A stretch of 64,000 bases of DNA from Bacteroidia bacterium (GCA_030425425.1 JAUIAO010000014.1:1-64000), one strand, 5' to 3'. Counted from the first letter of the stretch, positions 44,202-54,403 are shown. Numbers and translations: made by a program. Notes: generated by a model from the letters alone, not told the origin.

Positions 44202-46646
44202 ATGAGAAAGATTTACACGCTTTTGATTATTGGCTTGACGCTCACAATTTCCGTTGCATATGGGCAATCCACAATTAGTGGAAAAATTGTAGATGCTAAT
44301 TCGAGTGCTTCATTAGTGGGAGCCACAGCCATGATCGAAGGGACTACAAAAGGTTCTACTGCCGGAATGGATGGTTCCTTTCAGATCAACAATGTTGAAG
44401 ATGGTACTTATACCATCAACTTTGGCTACTTGGGATATGGAGAAAAAACTAAGACTGTGATTGTGTCAGGTTCGGATGTTGAGGTCGGAACCATCAGTCT
44501 GGAGGAATCTGTATTCGCATTTGATCAGGTAGTGGTATCTGGTACACGGCAGGCAGAGAAAATCACAGAAACGCCAGCCACCATCGAAATCATTTCCAGT
44601 AAAGACTTGGAAGAGTTGCCTTCATTTAATCCTGGAGAATTGCTTTCGCGCATGAAAGGAGTAGATTTCATTCGTGCTGGAGTAGTGGGTACAGGAATCA
44701 ATATTCGCGGTTTCAATAGCAATTTCAATTCGAAAAACCTGCAGGTGAATGATGGAAGATTTGCCACGCTCATTGCTACCGGTCTGCCGATGGGCCCATT
44801 GACCACTCAGGTTAAAGAAGATATTGAGAGAGTGGAAGTAATCCTTGGGCCAAATGCTGCTCTTTACGGACCTAATGCTCACAATGGACTGGTTCATACG
44901 ATCACGAAAGATCCCAGATCATCTGAAGGAACTACACTTGCTGTTGGTGTAGGGAATCAGAGTATGTTGACAGCACGAGCCAGGCACGCGCAGGTCATAA
45001 ATGATAAGCTTTCGTTCAAAGTAACCGGTGAATACACTCGTGCGGAGGAATTTGAATTTGCAGATTCGGTTTATATAGATCGTGATGGAGACGGAGTGAA
45101 AGAGGGCTATGAAGAATACAAGCTAGATAATGACATTGAATTCCTCAGAGGAGAAGCAGCACTTTACTACAGTGTGACTCCTGAATCTGATTTGATTCTG
45201 AGTTGGGGTGGAAGTAATAGTACATATCTGTCTCCAACTAACGTAGGTCGAAATCAGATCAAGGATTGGAGAATCAACCAGTTTCACTTGAGGTATACTT
45301 CAAACAAACTCTTTGCGCAGGTTTATCATACCATGAGCAAGACAGAAGACACCTATGCAATAGATCAGCGAACGAAGAATTATTGGGCAGCGATAGATGG
45401 AGGAGCTTCTGAAGCTGCCGCTGAGGAAAGTTCATTAGGAAATGGTGCCACATTCGCTGATGATTCTAAAAGATGGAATGCAGAAGTACAGTATCATGAT
45501 GAGTTTGGGAAAGCTAAAGTGGTGGTTGGGTCACAGTGGCAGAGAGACAATGCCAATAGCAACGGAACCTATTTATTAGATAATAATGGAAATGATCCGA
45601 TCATCATTAATCAAATTGGCGTGTACGGGCAGGTTGATTATCAATTCACTGACTTATTCAAAGCTGTTGTAGCTTTCAGAGGGGACAATCATGAAGTGTA
45701 TGGATTTAATTTCATTCCGAAAGGAGGCCTTGTTTACACTGTAGGAGATGGAGCCATTAGATTGACTTATGGACAAGGCGTGGCTGCACCAACAATTTTG
45801 AATATGTATGGCAATCTATTCGCAGGGCTGATTCTCGGTAATGCTGAAGGGTTTACATTGAATGATGGTAGCACAGTAGAAAAGCAAAAGGTGGAGAAAA
45901 TCCAAACGATAGAGGTGGGGTATAAAGGTGAGATAGTAGAAAACAAACTCTTCCTGGATGCGAATGCTTATTATAATATTTCCAAAGATTTCCTATCACC
46001 AGTTACGGTGGTTGGAGTAGCCACCCAAAGAGGTGATGAGCCAATTGCTGATGTGCAATCGGGCTTTGCTGCCTATGGAGGATTGGTAGCTACTTATGTG
46101 AATTTTGGTAAGGTGGATACTTACGGATTTGACATTGGTACTAATTATTACTTCAGTGATAAAGTAAGCTGGTCGTTCAATTATTCCTATTTTGACTATA
46201 GCTACGATGAAAATGATCTCGAAGAAAATGACTTTAATGGAGATGGAGTGGTGAATAAATTAGATGTGTTGGTGAATGCTCCGAAACATAAATTCGGAAC
46301 AGGACTCTACTTTAGAGGAGATAAATTGTTTGCCAATACCTATGTAAGGTGGGTACAGGAATATGATTACTTCTCTAGCTATCAGATAGCAGCCAAAACA
46401 CAAAACCTCAGCTGGAGAGGAACACCAGTGGTAGAAGATGCCAGGAGTACCGATGCTTGGAACTATGGTCCTCTTGGTGGTTTTGTGAATGTAGATATTG
46501 GGTTAGGTTATAAGATCACAGGTGTTTTCACCTTATCAGGCCAGGTAACCAATCTATTCGATGCGAAATTCAGAGAATTTACTGCAGCTCCATTTACAGG
46601 ACGATTGTTTTCTGTGGAGCTGAAAGCAAAGATTCCTGCGAAATAA
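44202..46646 (+). CDS. TonB-dependent outer-membrane receptor
   Basis: 814 aa. Signal peptide ends SVAYGQ. A carboxypeptidase-regulatory-like domain (about 24-105, ISGKIVDANSSASLVGATAMIEGTTKGSTAGMDGSF) is followed by a plug domain (GINIRGFNSNFNSKNLQVNDGRF, ERVEVILGPNAALYGPNAHNG) and a 22-strand-type barrel to the C-terminal SVELKAKIPAK. It imports a large or scarce nutrient with TonB energy. No SusD-like partner follows, so it is more like a siderophore, cobalamin or peptide receptor than a glycan SusC; the substrate is unknown. Confidence 0.93.
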   Translation: MRKIYTLLIIGLTLTISVAYGQSTISGKIVDANSSASLVGATAMIEGTTKGSTAGMDGSFQINNVEDGTYTINFGYLGYGEKTKTVIVSGSDVEVGTISLEESVFAFDQVVVSGTRQAEKITETPATIEIISSKDLEELPSFNPGELLSRMKGVDFIRAGVVGTGINIRGFNSNFNSKNLQVNDGRFATLIATGLPMGPLTTQVKEDIERVEVILGPNAALYGPNAHNGLVHTITKDPRSSEGTTLAVGVGNQSMLTARARHAQVINDKLSFKVTGEYTRAEEFEFADSVYIDRDGDGVKEGYEEYKLDNDIEFLRGEAALYYSVTPESDLILSWGGSNSTYLSPTNVGRNQIKDWRINQFHLRYTSNKLFAQVYHTMSKTEDTYAIDQRTKNYWAAIDGGASEAAAEESSLGNGATFADDSKRWNAEVQYHDEFGKAKVVVGSQWQRDNANSNGTYLLDNNGNDPIIINQIGVYGQVDYQFTDLFKAVVAFRGDNHEVYGFNFIPKGGLVYTVGDGAIRLTYGQGVAAPTILNMYGNLFAGLILGNAEGFTLNDGSTVEKQKVEKIQTIEVGYKGEIVENKLFLDANAYYNISKDFLSPVTVVGVATQRGDEPIADVQSGFAAYGGLVATYVNFGKVDTYGFDIGTNYYFSDKVSWSFNYSYFDYSYDENDLEENDFNGDGVVNKLDVLVNAPKHKFGTGLYFRGDKLFANTYVRWVQEYDYFSSYQIAAKTQNLSWRGTPVVEDARSTDAWNYGPLGGFVNVDIGLGYKITGVFTLSGQVTNLFDAKFREFTAAPFTGRLFSVELKAKIPAK

Positions 46647-46671
46647 AATTCTTCATGTTTTGTACTATTGG

Positions 46672-46699
46672 AAAGACTGCTGTAACAGGCAGTCTTTTT
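46672..46699 (+). terminator. Terminator downstream of the TonB receptor gene
   Basis: AAAGACTGC (46672-46680) pairs with GCAGTCTTT (46689-46697), running into a T tract. Confidence 0.87.
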
Positions 46700-46728
46700 T
46701 TATGTATCGATTTGTATCACTAATAATT

Positions 46729-46808
46729 ACTACAATTAAGGTAAAAATATGAAACCCTTTTATTTTTGTTTCGTGTATAAAAACTACATTTAAGGTAAAT
46801 ACTTGAAA
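46729..46808 (+). promoter_or_regulatory. PadR operon promoter flanked by two 26-base direct repeats
   Basis: The repeat at 46729-46754 and the one at 46783-46808 agree at 22 of 26 bases and share ACTACAnTTAAGGTAAA. Each includes a partial palindrome TAC-n7-GTA. A -7 box TATTTTTG lies between them at 46761-46768, so the first repeat covers the -33 region and the second the start of the transcript, ending right at the ATG of padR (46809). This is the layout expected for autorepression. Confidence 0.65.
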
Positions 46809-47138
46809 ATGGGGAAACATCAACTCGGTGAATTTGAAGAAGTAGTCATGCTGACAGTGGCGATTTTACATGGAGATGCTTATGGTTTTTCGATCATTGC
46901 AGAAATCGAAAACCGGCTCAACCGTAGTGTAAGTATCGGATCTGTACAGACTGTTTTGCAGCGACTGGAAAAGAAAGGTTATCTAGAGTCTCACCTTGGC
47001 GAAGCTACTGCTGTGAGAGGGGGAAAAAGAAAACGCTATTTCAAAGTTACTAATCTGGGGAAAAGCGTACTGGAAGAAACCAAGGATCAAAGAATGAGTC
47101 TCTGGTCAGCCATACCAAAAGTAGCCTGGGATGAATAA
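46809..47138 (+). CDS. PadR-family transcriptional regulator
   Basis: 109 aa from the ATG at 46809. A winged HTH of the PadR type: LGEFEEVVMLTVAILHGDAYGFSIIAEIENR, then SIGSVQTVLQRLEKKGYLESHLG and GKRKRYFKVTNLGKSVLEE. It lacks the C-terminal coiled part of long PadR proteins, the usual size for those paired with permeases in Bacteroidota. It probably represses its own operon through the two repeats upstream. It overlaps the ABC permease gene by 8 bases. Confidence 0.92.
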   Translation: MGKHQLGEFEEVVMLTVAILHGDAYGFSIIAEIENRLNRSVSIGSVQTVLQRLEKKGYLESHLGEATAVRGGKRKRYFKVTNLGKSVLEETKDQRMSLWSAIPKVAWDE

Positions 47139-49788
47139 TCAACCCCCCAAATGGCCTTTACGATTCTTTCGGTGGTTCTGTGATCCTACATTGGTGGAGG
47201 ATATTGAAGGGGACTTGCTCGAACGATTTGAACAAAATAAATCACAAAATAAGCGAGCCACCTGGCTCATGATAATTGAGGTAATAAGGCTATTCCGCCC
47301 GGGAATCATTCGCTCAATGGAAGGCTATCAACATCTGAATAACTACGGCATGATCAAAAATTATTTAACTACATCTTTCAGGTTTATCAAAAGAGAAAAA
47401 ACCTATTCGCTCATGAATATCAGTGGACTTGCTCTCGGGATTGCCTGTGCACTAATTCTCTTCAAAATCATTGATCATCAGCTGAGTTTTGATAAGCATC
47501 ATGACCATTATGCCAATCTCTATCGGGTGAATAACGAAGATGTGACCACAGAAGGAAAGCGGCTTTGGAGAGGTCAGACGCATCCTCTGGCGAGAGCTTT
47601 GAGAAGTGAATTTCCACAGATCAATGCAGCGATGACTTTCTATAATAAAGAAGGGTTGATTGGGATTCCCAATAAAAATGGGGCAGTCAAAAGATATCAG
47701 GAACAGAGTGGGATTGCATTTGTAGAACCTGAATTTTTAGACATATTTACTATGCACTTTTTGGAGGGTGATCCGCATTCTGCCCTTGATCAGCCCGGAA
47801 AAGTCATCCTAACACACAGTAAAGCAAACAAATATTTTGATCTTACGAAAGATCGACTGCATGAAGCAATCAGCCAGCCGATTACTCTTGAGAATGAGAG
47901 GACAGTATATGTATCGGCCATCATTGAGGATTGGCCGGTAACCACAGATTTTCCTTTTGAGGTGATCTTCCACTATGATGATCAGGATGCAGTAAACCCG
48001 TGGTATTATGGGGGAAAGAGCTGGGAAGAATACAATAGCGCTACCAACTGCTATGTGAAGTTGGGGCAGACTGACCCGCAAGATTTTGAAGAACAACTTT
48101 CGATGGTAGTTGATAAATATTTGCCTGAACATACTGCCCAAAAGAGAACGTATCGCCTGCAGCCTCTTGCTGATTTGCACTACAGTGAGCAGATCCGTCG
48201 TACTTATGCAGGGCTCACCAAGACTAAAAACGAGCTGACCATAATCGGCTTGATAGGAGTTTTCCTGATAGTCACAGCATGTATCAACTTCATCAATTTG
48301 TCCACGGCACAAGCAGTAAAACGCGCCAAAGAAGTAGGGGTGCGAAAAACGATGGGCAGTAGCAAATGGCAACTGGTCACTCAGTTCTTGACAGAGACGG
48401 CATTGATTACTTTTTTTGCTGCTATTTTGGGATTGGGGCTGGCATGGATTGGTGAAGCGCCGATTGAAACGATTTTCCAGCATGAGGTGAATGTCGATCT
48501 TTTTTCAGATCTGAATACTTTCTATTTTTTAGGCCTGTTGATTTTTACTATCACCATTTTGGCGGGGTTTTATCCATCCGTGGTTTTGGCAAGAATGAAT
48601 CCAGTCTCAGCAGTAAAACACACATTGAGCACCCGACAATCTTCTGGCTTGTTTTCATTGCGCCGAGCATTGGTTGTTTTTCAGTTTACCATTTCTCAAG
48701 TATTGATTATCGGCATTTTGATCTTAAATGCGCAGATGAGTTATTTTCAAAACAAAGACCTGGGCTTCAATGATGACTCCATCATCACCCTCACCTTACC
48801 TAATAATGACTCTACGAATTTGCAAGTGCTGAAAAATGAACTATTGGCCCATTCATCCATTTCAAAAGTGAGTTTTGGTACAGCGGGGCCAATGTCTTCA
48901 TGGAAGAGTACCAATCCGATTTTTCATGAAAACATTGATGGAGATGATGTGTTTGCCAATCTGAAAAATGTGGATGGAGATTATTTTGATTTATATGAGA
49001 TGGATTTGATTGCTGGTGAAGGTTTCAATAATTCATCACCACGAAATCATGCAGTGGTCAATAGAAAACTCACGGAAGTTTTAGGATTTACTGATCCGGC
49101 TGATGCCGTTGGGGAAACCATACAATATGGTAGGGGAGGATTGAAAGTGCAGATCGTGGGAGTGGTGGAGGATTTTCATGCCAGCTCACTGCACAGCGCT
49201 TTAGACAATGTGATTTTTGCACACTATTCATGGAATATTTTTCAGGCAGCTATCAAAGTCAATAATGGAGATAGGACTTATGAAAATCTTCAGCATACCC
49301 TGAGAGTAATCGAAAATGCCTGGATGGAGCAGTATCCAGAACATGTCTTTGATTTTCGGTTTTATGATGAGGAGCTGGGGAAATTCTATCAGCTCGAAGA
49401 AAGTGTAGCGAAGATCACAAGAATATTTGTGGTCATAGCAGTGTTAATTGGTGCATTAGGGTTGTATGGTTTGGTCGCTTTTATGGCCAATCAAAAAACT
49501 AAGGAAATCGGGATTCGGAAAGTGATGGGTGCCACCACCTGGAATATCTGGAATATCTTTTCCCGAGAGCTGTTGATCTTATTGTCCATAGCATTTGTGA
49601 TAGCAGCGCCATTGGCTTATTACGTCATGAACAGCTGGCTCAATTATTATGCGTACCGTATTGCTATCGGCCCACTGGTGTTCGTGATAGCCGTGGCTAC
49701 TAGCTTGCTGATAGCTCTGGTTACTGTAGGGTATAGGTCATTGGCAGTCGCTCAGGCAAACCCAATATTATCATTGAGAGACGAATAG
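47131..49788 (+). CDS. ABC transporter permease of FtsX/MacB type with permease prefix domain
   Basis: 885 aa. The N-terminal 85 residues (PPKWPLRFFRWFCDPTLVEDIEGDLLERFE) are the permease prefix domain seen in PadR-linked systems. Then come two FtsX-like units, each with a periplasmic MacB_PCD-type domain: first TM near 100, three TMs near 370-480 (VRKTMGSSKWQLVTQFLTETALI), TM near 520, and three C-terminal TMs (IGIRKVMGATTWNIWNIFSRELLIL). No ATPase is encoded nearby, so it must borrow one. It is likely to act in envelope stress or toxic compound export. Confidence 0.92.
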   Translation: MNNQPPKWPLRFFRWFCDPTLVEDIEGDLLERFEQNKSQNKRATWLMIIEVIRLFRPGIIRSMEGYQHLNNYGMIKNYLTTSFRFIKREKTYSLMNISGLALGIACALILFKIIDHQLSFDKHHDHYANLYRVNNEDVTTEGKRLWRGQTHPLARALRSEFPQINAAMTFYNKEGLIGIPNKNGAVKRYQEQSGIAFVEPEFLDIFTMHFLEGDPHSALDQPGKVILTHSKANKYFDLTKDRLHEAISQPITLENERTVYVSAIIEDWPVTTDFPFEVIFHYDDQDAVNPWYYGGKSWEEYNSATNCYVKLGQTDPQDFEEQLSMVVDKYLPEHTAQKRTYRLQPLADLHYSEQIRRTYAGLTKTKNELTIIGLIGVFLIVTACINFINLSTAQAVKRAKEVGVRKTMGSSKWQLVTQFLTETALITFFAAILGLGLAWIGEAPIETIFQHEVNVDLFSDLNTFYFLGLLIFTITILAGFYPSVVLARMNPVSAVKHTLSTRQSSGLFSLRRALVVFQFTISQVLIIGILILNAQMSYFQNKDLGFNDDSIITLTLPNNDSTNLQVLKNELLAHSSISKVSFGTAGPMSSWKSTNPIFHENIDGDDVFANLKNVDGDYFDLYEMDLIAGEGFNNSSPRNHAVVNRKLTEVLGFTDPADAVGETIQYGRGGLKVQIVGVVEDFHASSLHSALDNVIFAHYSWNIFQAAIKVNNGDRTYENLQHTLRVIENAWMEQYPEHVFDFRFYDEELGKFYQLEESVAKITRIFVVIAVLIGALGLYGLVAFMANQKTKEIGIRKVMGATTWNIWNIFSRELLILLSIAFVIAAPLAYYVMNSWLNYYAYRIAIGPLVFVIAVATSLLIALVTVGYRSLAVAQANPILSLRDE

Positions 49789-49795
49789 AATGTGA

Positions 49796-50593
49796 TTAAT
49801 GCTTCATGCCACTCATCTTTTTTACGATCGTATCCACAGCCATTTTGGGATTGAAGCGATAAAGTAAATCGAGCATTCTGGAATCTTTACCTACTGTGGC
49901 TCTGAATTTATTCCTCTCAATGGCTGTAATGATTTGTGCCGCGGCATCAGGAGCTGGCAGTGGTTTGAAAGATGATTTTTCAGTATCTGAAGCATCAGGT
50001 TGTTTAAGTCCCGAATTGCTCATGATGTTAGTGTCTACTGCGCCAGGGAAAATGACTGTTACACCCACATTTGTGTTTTTCAATTCAGAATAAAGTCCCT
50101 CCGTAAAAATTTTCACTGCGGCTTTTGATGCACTGTAAATTGTTTGCCCTGGGAATGGAATGAATCCGCCCATGCTGGCAATATTGGCGATGTGCCCTTC
50201 TGGACGTTGTAATAATAGGGGTAAGAAGGTCTTGGTCATATTCACTGTGCCGTAAAAATTGACAGTCATTATTTTTTCAATGGTGTCAAATCCAAGATCA
50301 TTGACATCCACAAACGGCTGGATAATCCCAGCATTGTTGATGCTGCCATCTACAGGACCTATTGTGCTCGAAATCTGATCGGGTAAGTTTTTTACGCTTT
50401 CTCTGTTGGAGATGTCGATAACGTGCTTTGAAACTTGGGAGGAATCTACAAGTGACTCAGTTTCTTCCAGAGCAGACTCATGGATATCAACCATAGCTAC
50501 TTTAGCCCCTTGATTGACTAATTGTTTTACCAGTTCCCGTCCAATACCACTGCCTGCACCCGTTACTAGGAAAGAATGATTGCTGATTTGCAT
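49796..50593 (-). CDS. SDR-family oxidoreductase
   Basis: 265 aa. Nucleotide site VTGAGSGIGRE (10-20), then INNAGI, the Ser of NIASMGG and the catalytic Tyr and Lys in YSASKAAVKIF. The C-terminal region (FNPKMAVDTIVKKMSGMKH) suggests the type of SDR that sits near membranes and acts on lipids or sterol-like compounds. Convergent with the ABC permease gene, 7 bases apart. Confidence 0.88.
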   Translation of the reverse strand: MQISNHSFLVTGAGSGIGRELVKQLVNQGAKVAMVDIHESALEETESLVDSSQVSKHVIDISNRESVKNLPDQISSTIGPVDGSINNAGIIQPFVDVNDLGFDTIEKIMTVNFYGTVNMTKTFLPLLLQRPEGHIANIASMGGFIPFPGQTIYSASKAAVKIFTEGLYSELKNTNVGVTVIFPGAVDTNIMSNSGLKQPDASDTEKSSFKPLPAPDAAAQIITAIERNKFRATVGKDSRMLDLLYRFNPKMAVDTIVKKMSGMKH

Positions 50594-50740
50594 GATTTAT
50601 TGAGGTTTTCCACTTGAAGTTACAAGTTTGAATTGCTATGAAAAACCATTTTTCCTTATTTCAACTGCGTATTGAAAGATTTGGAAATCATAATCATCTC
50701 AACTTGAGAAGTCGTTTTTTAACCTTAGTACATCATTTTG

Positions 50741-51847
50741 TTATTTATTCTCTGAAGTCAGTCGTTTGATTAAATCCACTTCTTCCTGCTTATAAGGAGT
50801 GCCGTCTTTTCGAAAAATTTCATGAAACCAAAGCTCCGGCTCTGAACCGTCTGGAATAGGTTCATCCCAAGCATATTTAGTATTGGATTTTCCAGCCACC
50901 AGACCCCAGTTGATTGCGCCAATGTTTTGTGCTTTTAAGATCGGCATGATATTGCTGAAAAGACTGTTGTTTCTACGCGCCATATATTCTGTGCATATCA
51001 TTGGACGGTTGTGCTTAGATAGTGTGTCAATCATTTCCTGATGATTCACTTCATCGTTGTAATTGTGATAGGTAATGATGTCCGAGTTTTCGAGTTGGAA
51101 TTTGTTCAGGTCAGTAAGGTGGTAATTCCATACCCCAGCAGAGATCGGTTGACTCGGGTTTACTTCTCGTGCCCATTTGAAGACATTTTGTAATAGCGGC
51201 ATGGATCTATTCCCATAACCGGAATTTCCAGGCTCATTGTATAGATCCCATAAGATAATCCTGTCGTCTTTTTCGAATGTTTTTAAGATGTCTTTGACAT
51301 AAGTTTCTAAAACAAGAGTGAGGTTGGTTTCTGTGAAAAGTAAATCTCCCGGATCTCTGACCCAACCTGAATTATGCACACCTGGCCTTGGATCTGGTTG
51401 CTTACCGGCATTATAGGTGGGGTTCCAGCAATCATCAAAAAAGACAAAAATCGTTGATATATGGTGCTTATCAGCTATCGAGAGATATTCCTTCATTCTC
51501 GATTTGAATCCTTCTTTGTCAATTTCCCACGCTACATGATGCAGGTAAACCCGCATACAGTTCAGGCCAATGTCCTCCGCCCATTCTAGTTCGCGATTGA
51601 TGGTAGTTGGATCAAAAGTTTCAGCTTGCCAAAACTCCAATTGATTGATGGCTGTACTTGGGTTGAAATTAGCTCCTCTGAGCCATGGTTGTGTTTCAGC
51701 CCAATCTTGAGCCTGTTTCTGTGTCCACTTTGACGCTTTTTGTGACTGGAGTTTGGATTTTTGCTTATTTGTCTGTGCGCAAGAAAGAGTTATAAAATAA
51801 ATCGTAAATAATAGCAGACTTAAAATGCTTGGTTTATAGGAATTCAT
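50741..51847 (-). CDS. Glycoside hydrolase family 5-like lipoprotein
   Basis: 368 aa. A lipoprotein signal has Cys23 (TLSCAQ). A TIM barrel follows: PWLRGANFNPSTAINQLEFWQ, INRELEWAEDIGLNCMRVYLHHVAWE, the acid/base Glu in LWDLYNEPGN and the nucleophile Glu in MICTEYMARRN, the order and spacing of clan A retaining glycosidases, with GH5 (mannanase/cellulase) the closest. It hydrolyses a beta-glycan or glycoside at the cell surface or in the periplasm. The substrate is not certain. Downstream of the amidohydrolase gene with a 26-base gap. Confidence 0.85.
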   Translation of the reverse strand: MNSYKPSILSLLLFTIYFITLSCAQTNKQKSKLQSQKASKWTQKQAQDWAETQPWLRGANFNPSTAINQLEFWQAETFDPTTINRELEWAEDIGLNCMRVYLHHVAWEIDKEGFKSRMKEYLSIADKHHISTIFVFFDDCWNPTYNAGKQPDPRPGVHNSGWVRDPGDLLFTETNLTLVLETYVKDILKTFEKDDRIILWDLYNEPGNSGYGNRSMPLLQNVFKWAREVNPSQPISAGVWNYHLTDLNKFQLENSDIITYHNYNDEVNHQEMIDTLSKHNRPMICTEYMARRNNSLFSNIMPILKAQNIGAINWGLVAGKSNTKYAWDEPIPDGSEPELWFHEIFRKDGTPYKQEEVDLIKRLTSENK

Positions 51848-51873
51848 GAGTTGTAAAGGGTGCTTGATGAAAG

Positions 51874-53304
51874 TTACTTACTTAATAAATATTCTACATA
51901 TCTCAGACCTGATGCCAAAAGGTTGTTTCTGTTTTTAGCCTGATCAATGAAAGTGTCTAAGGTTTCTTCGTCGATTGACCTACCTTTTACCATGACTAGA
52001 GAAGGAGTTTTGAGTGTAGAAAGATCTTCCAGAGGGTTGTCATCAGTCAGTAGTAAATTGGCTGTTTTTCCTACTTCTATAGATCCAAAGTCATTGAGAA
52101 AGTCATGCACTTTCGAGGCATTGATTGTAGCTGTTTTTAGCGCTTCATAGTTGCTCATTCCGGCCTCTTTGTATAGCGCCAGCTCTTCATGAAGTGAGTA
52201 TCCTGCTGGAGTGATGCCAATACCTGCATCAGTACCACAAACAATATCGGCTCCACTTTCATGGATTTTGCGTATGGCATACAATTGGAAGTTGTGTTGC
52301 TTTAGAATATAGGAAGAGATCGTTGAGTCGTTAGATTTTGTTCCTTGCCATCGATCAAACTGGGCTTTACTATCTGTCATTCTGATCAAAGGGTTCATGA
52401 AATCCAGCTGTTCATTATTCAATACATTATCCTCTTCCAGCAAGCGATAGATGTTGTAATATACCACCTGTGTTGGGCATAGTACAGTGCCTGGGTGACT
52501 GGAATATAGAGCTACTATAGAATCTAGCTTTACAGAATCAAGTTGATAGTTTAGTCCTATCTGCACTATGTCTTCTGCATGTTCGATGGTTTTGATTTGA
52601 GGCGTGAAATGGTAACTGTAGCCTACTTCATTGCTCGGATGTGCAGCGATTTCTAAATTTTGTTTTTCACACTCGTCTAGCACAGCATCATAGATTTCAG
52701 GAGTAAGTCCGTAGTAGGTTTTGATCAAGTCAAAGCCTTGCGCTTTGTAATCAGCAATTTTTGCACGCGCTTCTTCAGGAGTGAATAGCTGTAGATTGTC
52801 ATCTCCAATAAATTTCGGGCCTGTCAGTTTTGGTCCGGATGTAAAAAACATCGGACTGATGATTTCTTCGTTGATGACTGCATCTTTCATCCGCAGATGC
52901 ATTGGCTGCCCCCATAGATTACGAACAGTTGTCACTCCATTAGCGAGATACACGCCAAGTTCATATTTGTCCCAGAGATGTACATGCATATCTATAAGGC
53001 CAGGAGATAGGTATCTTCCTTTTCCATCTAAAATGGGGAGCTCTGGTTCATTGGGGATATTGCCAATTGCAATAATTTTTCCATCCTTGATGGTGACACC
53101 GGTATTGGTAATCACTGTGTCGGTAGTCATCGGGATCACATTTACATTGGTGATGACGTAACTTTTTTGGTCTCCATTTTCCAGTTTGGAGATTTTTAGA
53201 AAGGAGGTCTGCTGATTGTCTACAACCAATATGATGATGCTCATAAGAATCAATAGCCCGATAAACGAAAGGATTAATAGAAGTAATTTTTTGAGGAATT
53301 TCAT
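51874..53304 (-). CDS. Membrane-anchored amidohydrolase (imidazolonepropionase-like)
   Basis: 476 aa from the ATG at 53304; the TTG start is unlikely. One N-terminal helix (LLLILSFIGLLILMSIIILVV) anchors it. The metal site is HVH in LIDMHVHLWD, with later His in IAAHPSNE and IEHAED and the Asp in CGTDAGIGITP, followed by GKTANLLLTDDNPLEDL of the composite beta domain. It hydrolyses an amide or cyclic amide bond in the periplasm, perhaps a dipeptide as in Xaa-Pro dipeptidases of this group. It lies in one direction with the GH5-like gene. Confidence 0.88.
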   Translation of the reverse strand: MKFLKKLLLLILSFIGLLILMSIIILVVDNQQTSFLKISKLENGDQKSYVITNVNVIPMTTDTVITNTGVTIKDGKIIAIGNIPNEPELPILDGKGRYLSPGLIDMHVHLWDKYELGVYLANGVTTVRNLWGQPMHLRMKDAVINEEIISPMFFTSGPKLTGPKFIGDDNLQLFTPEEARAKIADYKAQGFDLIKTYYGLTPEIYDAVLDECEKQNLEIAAHPSNEVGYSYHFTPQIKTIEHAEDIVQIGLNYQLDSVKLDSIVALYSSHPGTVLCPTQVVYYNIYRLLEEDNVLNNEQLDFMNPLIRMTDSKAQFDRWQGTKSNDSTISSYILKQHNFQLYAIRKIHESGADIVCGTDAGIGITPAGYSLHEELALYKEAGMSNYEALKTATINASKVHDFLNDFGSIEVGKTANLLLTDDNPLEDLSTLKTPSLVMVKGRSIDEETLDTFIDQAKNRNNLLASGLRYVEYLLSK

Positions 53305-53494
53305 GAGGTTAGGTTGTTTGAAAAGCAATTAGCGAAGGTTTACGCTTAAATGCAATGGAATGATTCACTATATAATTCTAAATAGGTTTAAAAGATATGG
53401 TTTATAAATGATCGGTGTGAATTGCAGGTTAATGTTGTTTTTGTGTTAGATCAGTATTCGAACAAAAATCGAGTTTATGAAAAGGAATTCAGTT

Positions 53495-54364
53495 TTATAT
53501 ATGTGGTTCGATATGTATTAAAACATGACCCAAATTTGGAATTGCCGCAGCTAGATGATCTTTGAGATTATGTGCAATGTCATGACCTTCTTTTACTGAT
53601 AATTTACCATTTACTCTTGCGTGCAGATCTACGTGATATTTCATTCCTGATTTCCTGATGAAACACTTTTCTGTATCAATCACACCATTCACTTTACTTG
53701 ATTCAATTCTGATTTCATTTAACAAATCATCGTAAATATGTTCGTCCATTACTTCGGCTAATGCAGGTCTAAATATCAAATAGCTGTTGTAAAGAATGAA
53801 GGCGGAAGCGAAAAGGGCAGCCCAATCATCTGCTGACTCATAACCTTCACCGAAAATCAGCGAAATAGAAATCCCAAGAAATGCCATTACTGAAGTAATT
53901 GCATCACTTCTGTGATGCCAGGCATCAGCTTTTAAAGAGGAGCTGTTGGTTGCCTTACTTCTTTTGATCACAATTCTAAACGAAATTTCTTTCCACAATA
54001 TGATTGCACCAAGAACGAGCAATGTCCAGCCTTTTGGAGAATGGTGAGGTGTTTGAATGTTGAGGATACTTTCGTAAGCTATGATGGCTGCAGATATTAC
54101 AAGAAATGCAACTACAAGGAAAGTAATGAGAGGTTCGATTTTGCCATGTCCATAAGGATGATTTTTATCCGCAGGACGTTTGGCATATTTTAATCCAAAT
54201 AGAACCAGGAGAGATGAAAAAATGTCGGTTGTTGATTCAATTGCATCCGCAATGAGTGCGTAGGAATTTCCCAGAAATCCTGCAAGTCCTTTTATCAGAG
54301 CTAGAGTGGTGTTAGCAATAATGCTAAAGTAGATTGTTCTTATGGCAGTTTTGGTGTTACTCAT
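53495..54364 (-). CDS. Cation diffusion facilitator transporter
   Basis: 289 aa with six hydrophobic helices and a cytoplasmic C-terminal domain. The TM2 site is ALIADAIESTTDIFSS and the TM5 site SLKADAWHHRSDAITS, with the HPYGHGKIEP loop between TM2 and TM3. The C-terminal domain has HVDLHARVNG and VLIHIEPH, the ferredoxin-like metal-binding fold. It exports a divalent metal (Zn, Fe or Mn; the TM2 D-x3-S pattern does not settle which) using the proton gradient. Divergent from the rhodanese gene. Confidence 0.92.
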   Translation of the reverse strand: MSNTKTAIRTIYFSIIANTTLALIKGLAGFLGNSYALIADAIESTTDIFSSLLVLFGLKYAKRPADKNHPYGHGKIEPLITFLVVAFLVISAAIIAYESILNIQTPHHSPKGWTLLVLGAIILWKEISFRIVIKRSKATNSSSLKADAWHHRSDAITSVMAFLGISISLIFGEGYESADDWAALFASAFILYNSYLIFRPALAEVMDEHIYDDLLNEIRIESSKVNGVIDTEKCFIRKSGMKYHVDLHARVNGKLSVKEGHDIAHNLKDHLAAAIPNLGHVLIHIEPHI

Positions 54365-54403
54365 GCTGAAGGGAGAGTATTGCTACAAGCGTATAAAAGT
54401 GCT

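Noticed and set aside
47809-48483. 224-codon open frame on the minus strand
   Set aside because: Antisense shadow of the ABC permease gene; no recognisable domain.
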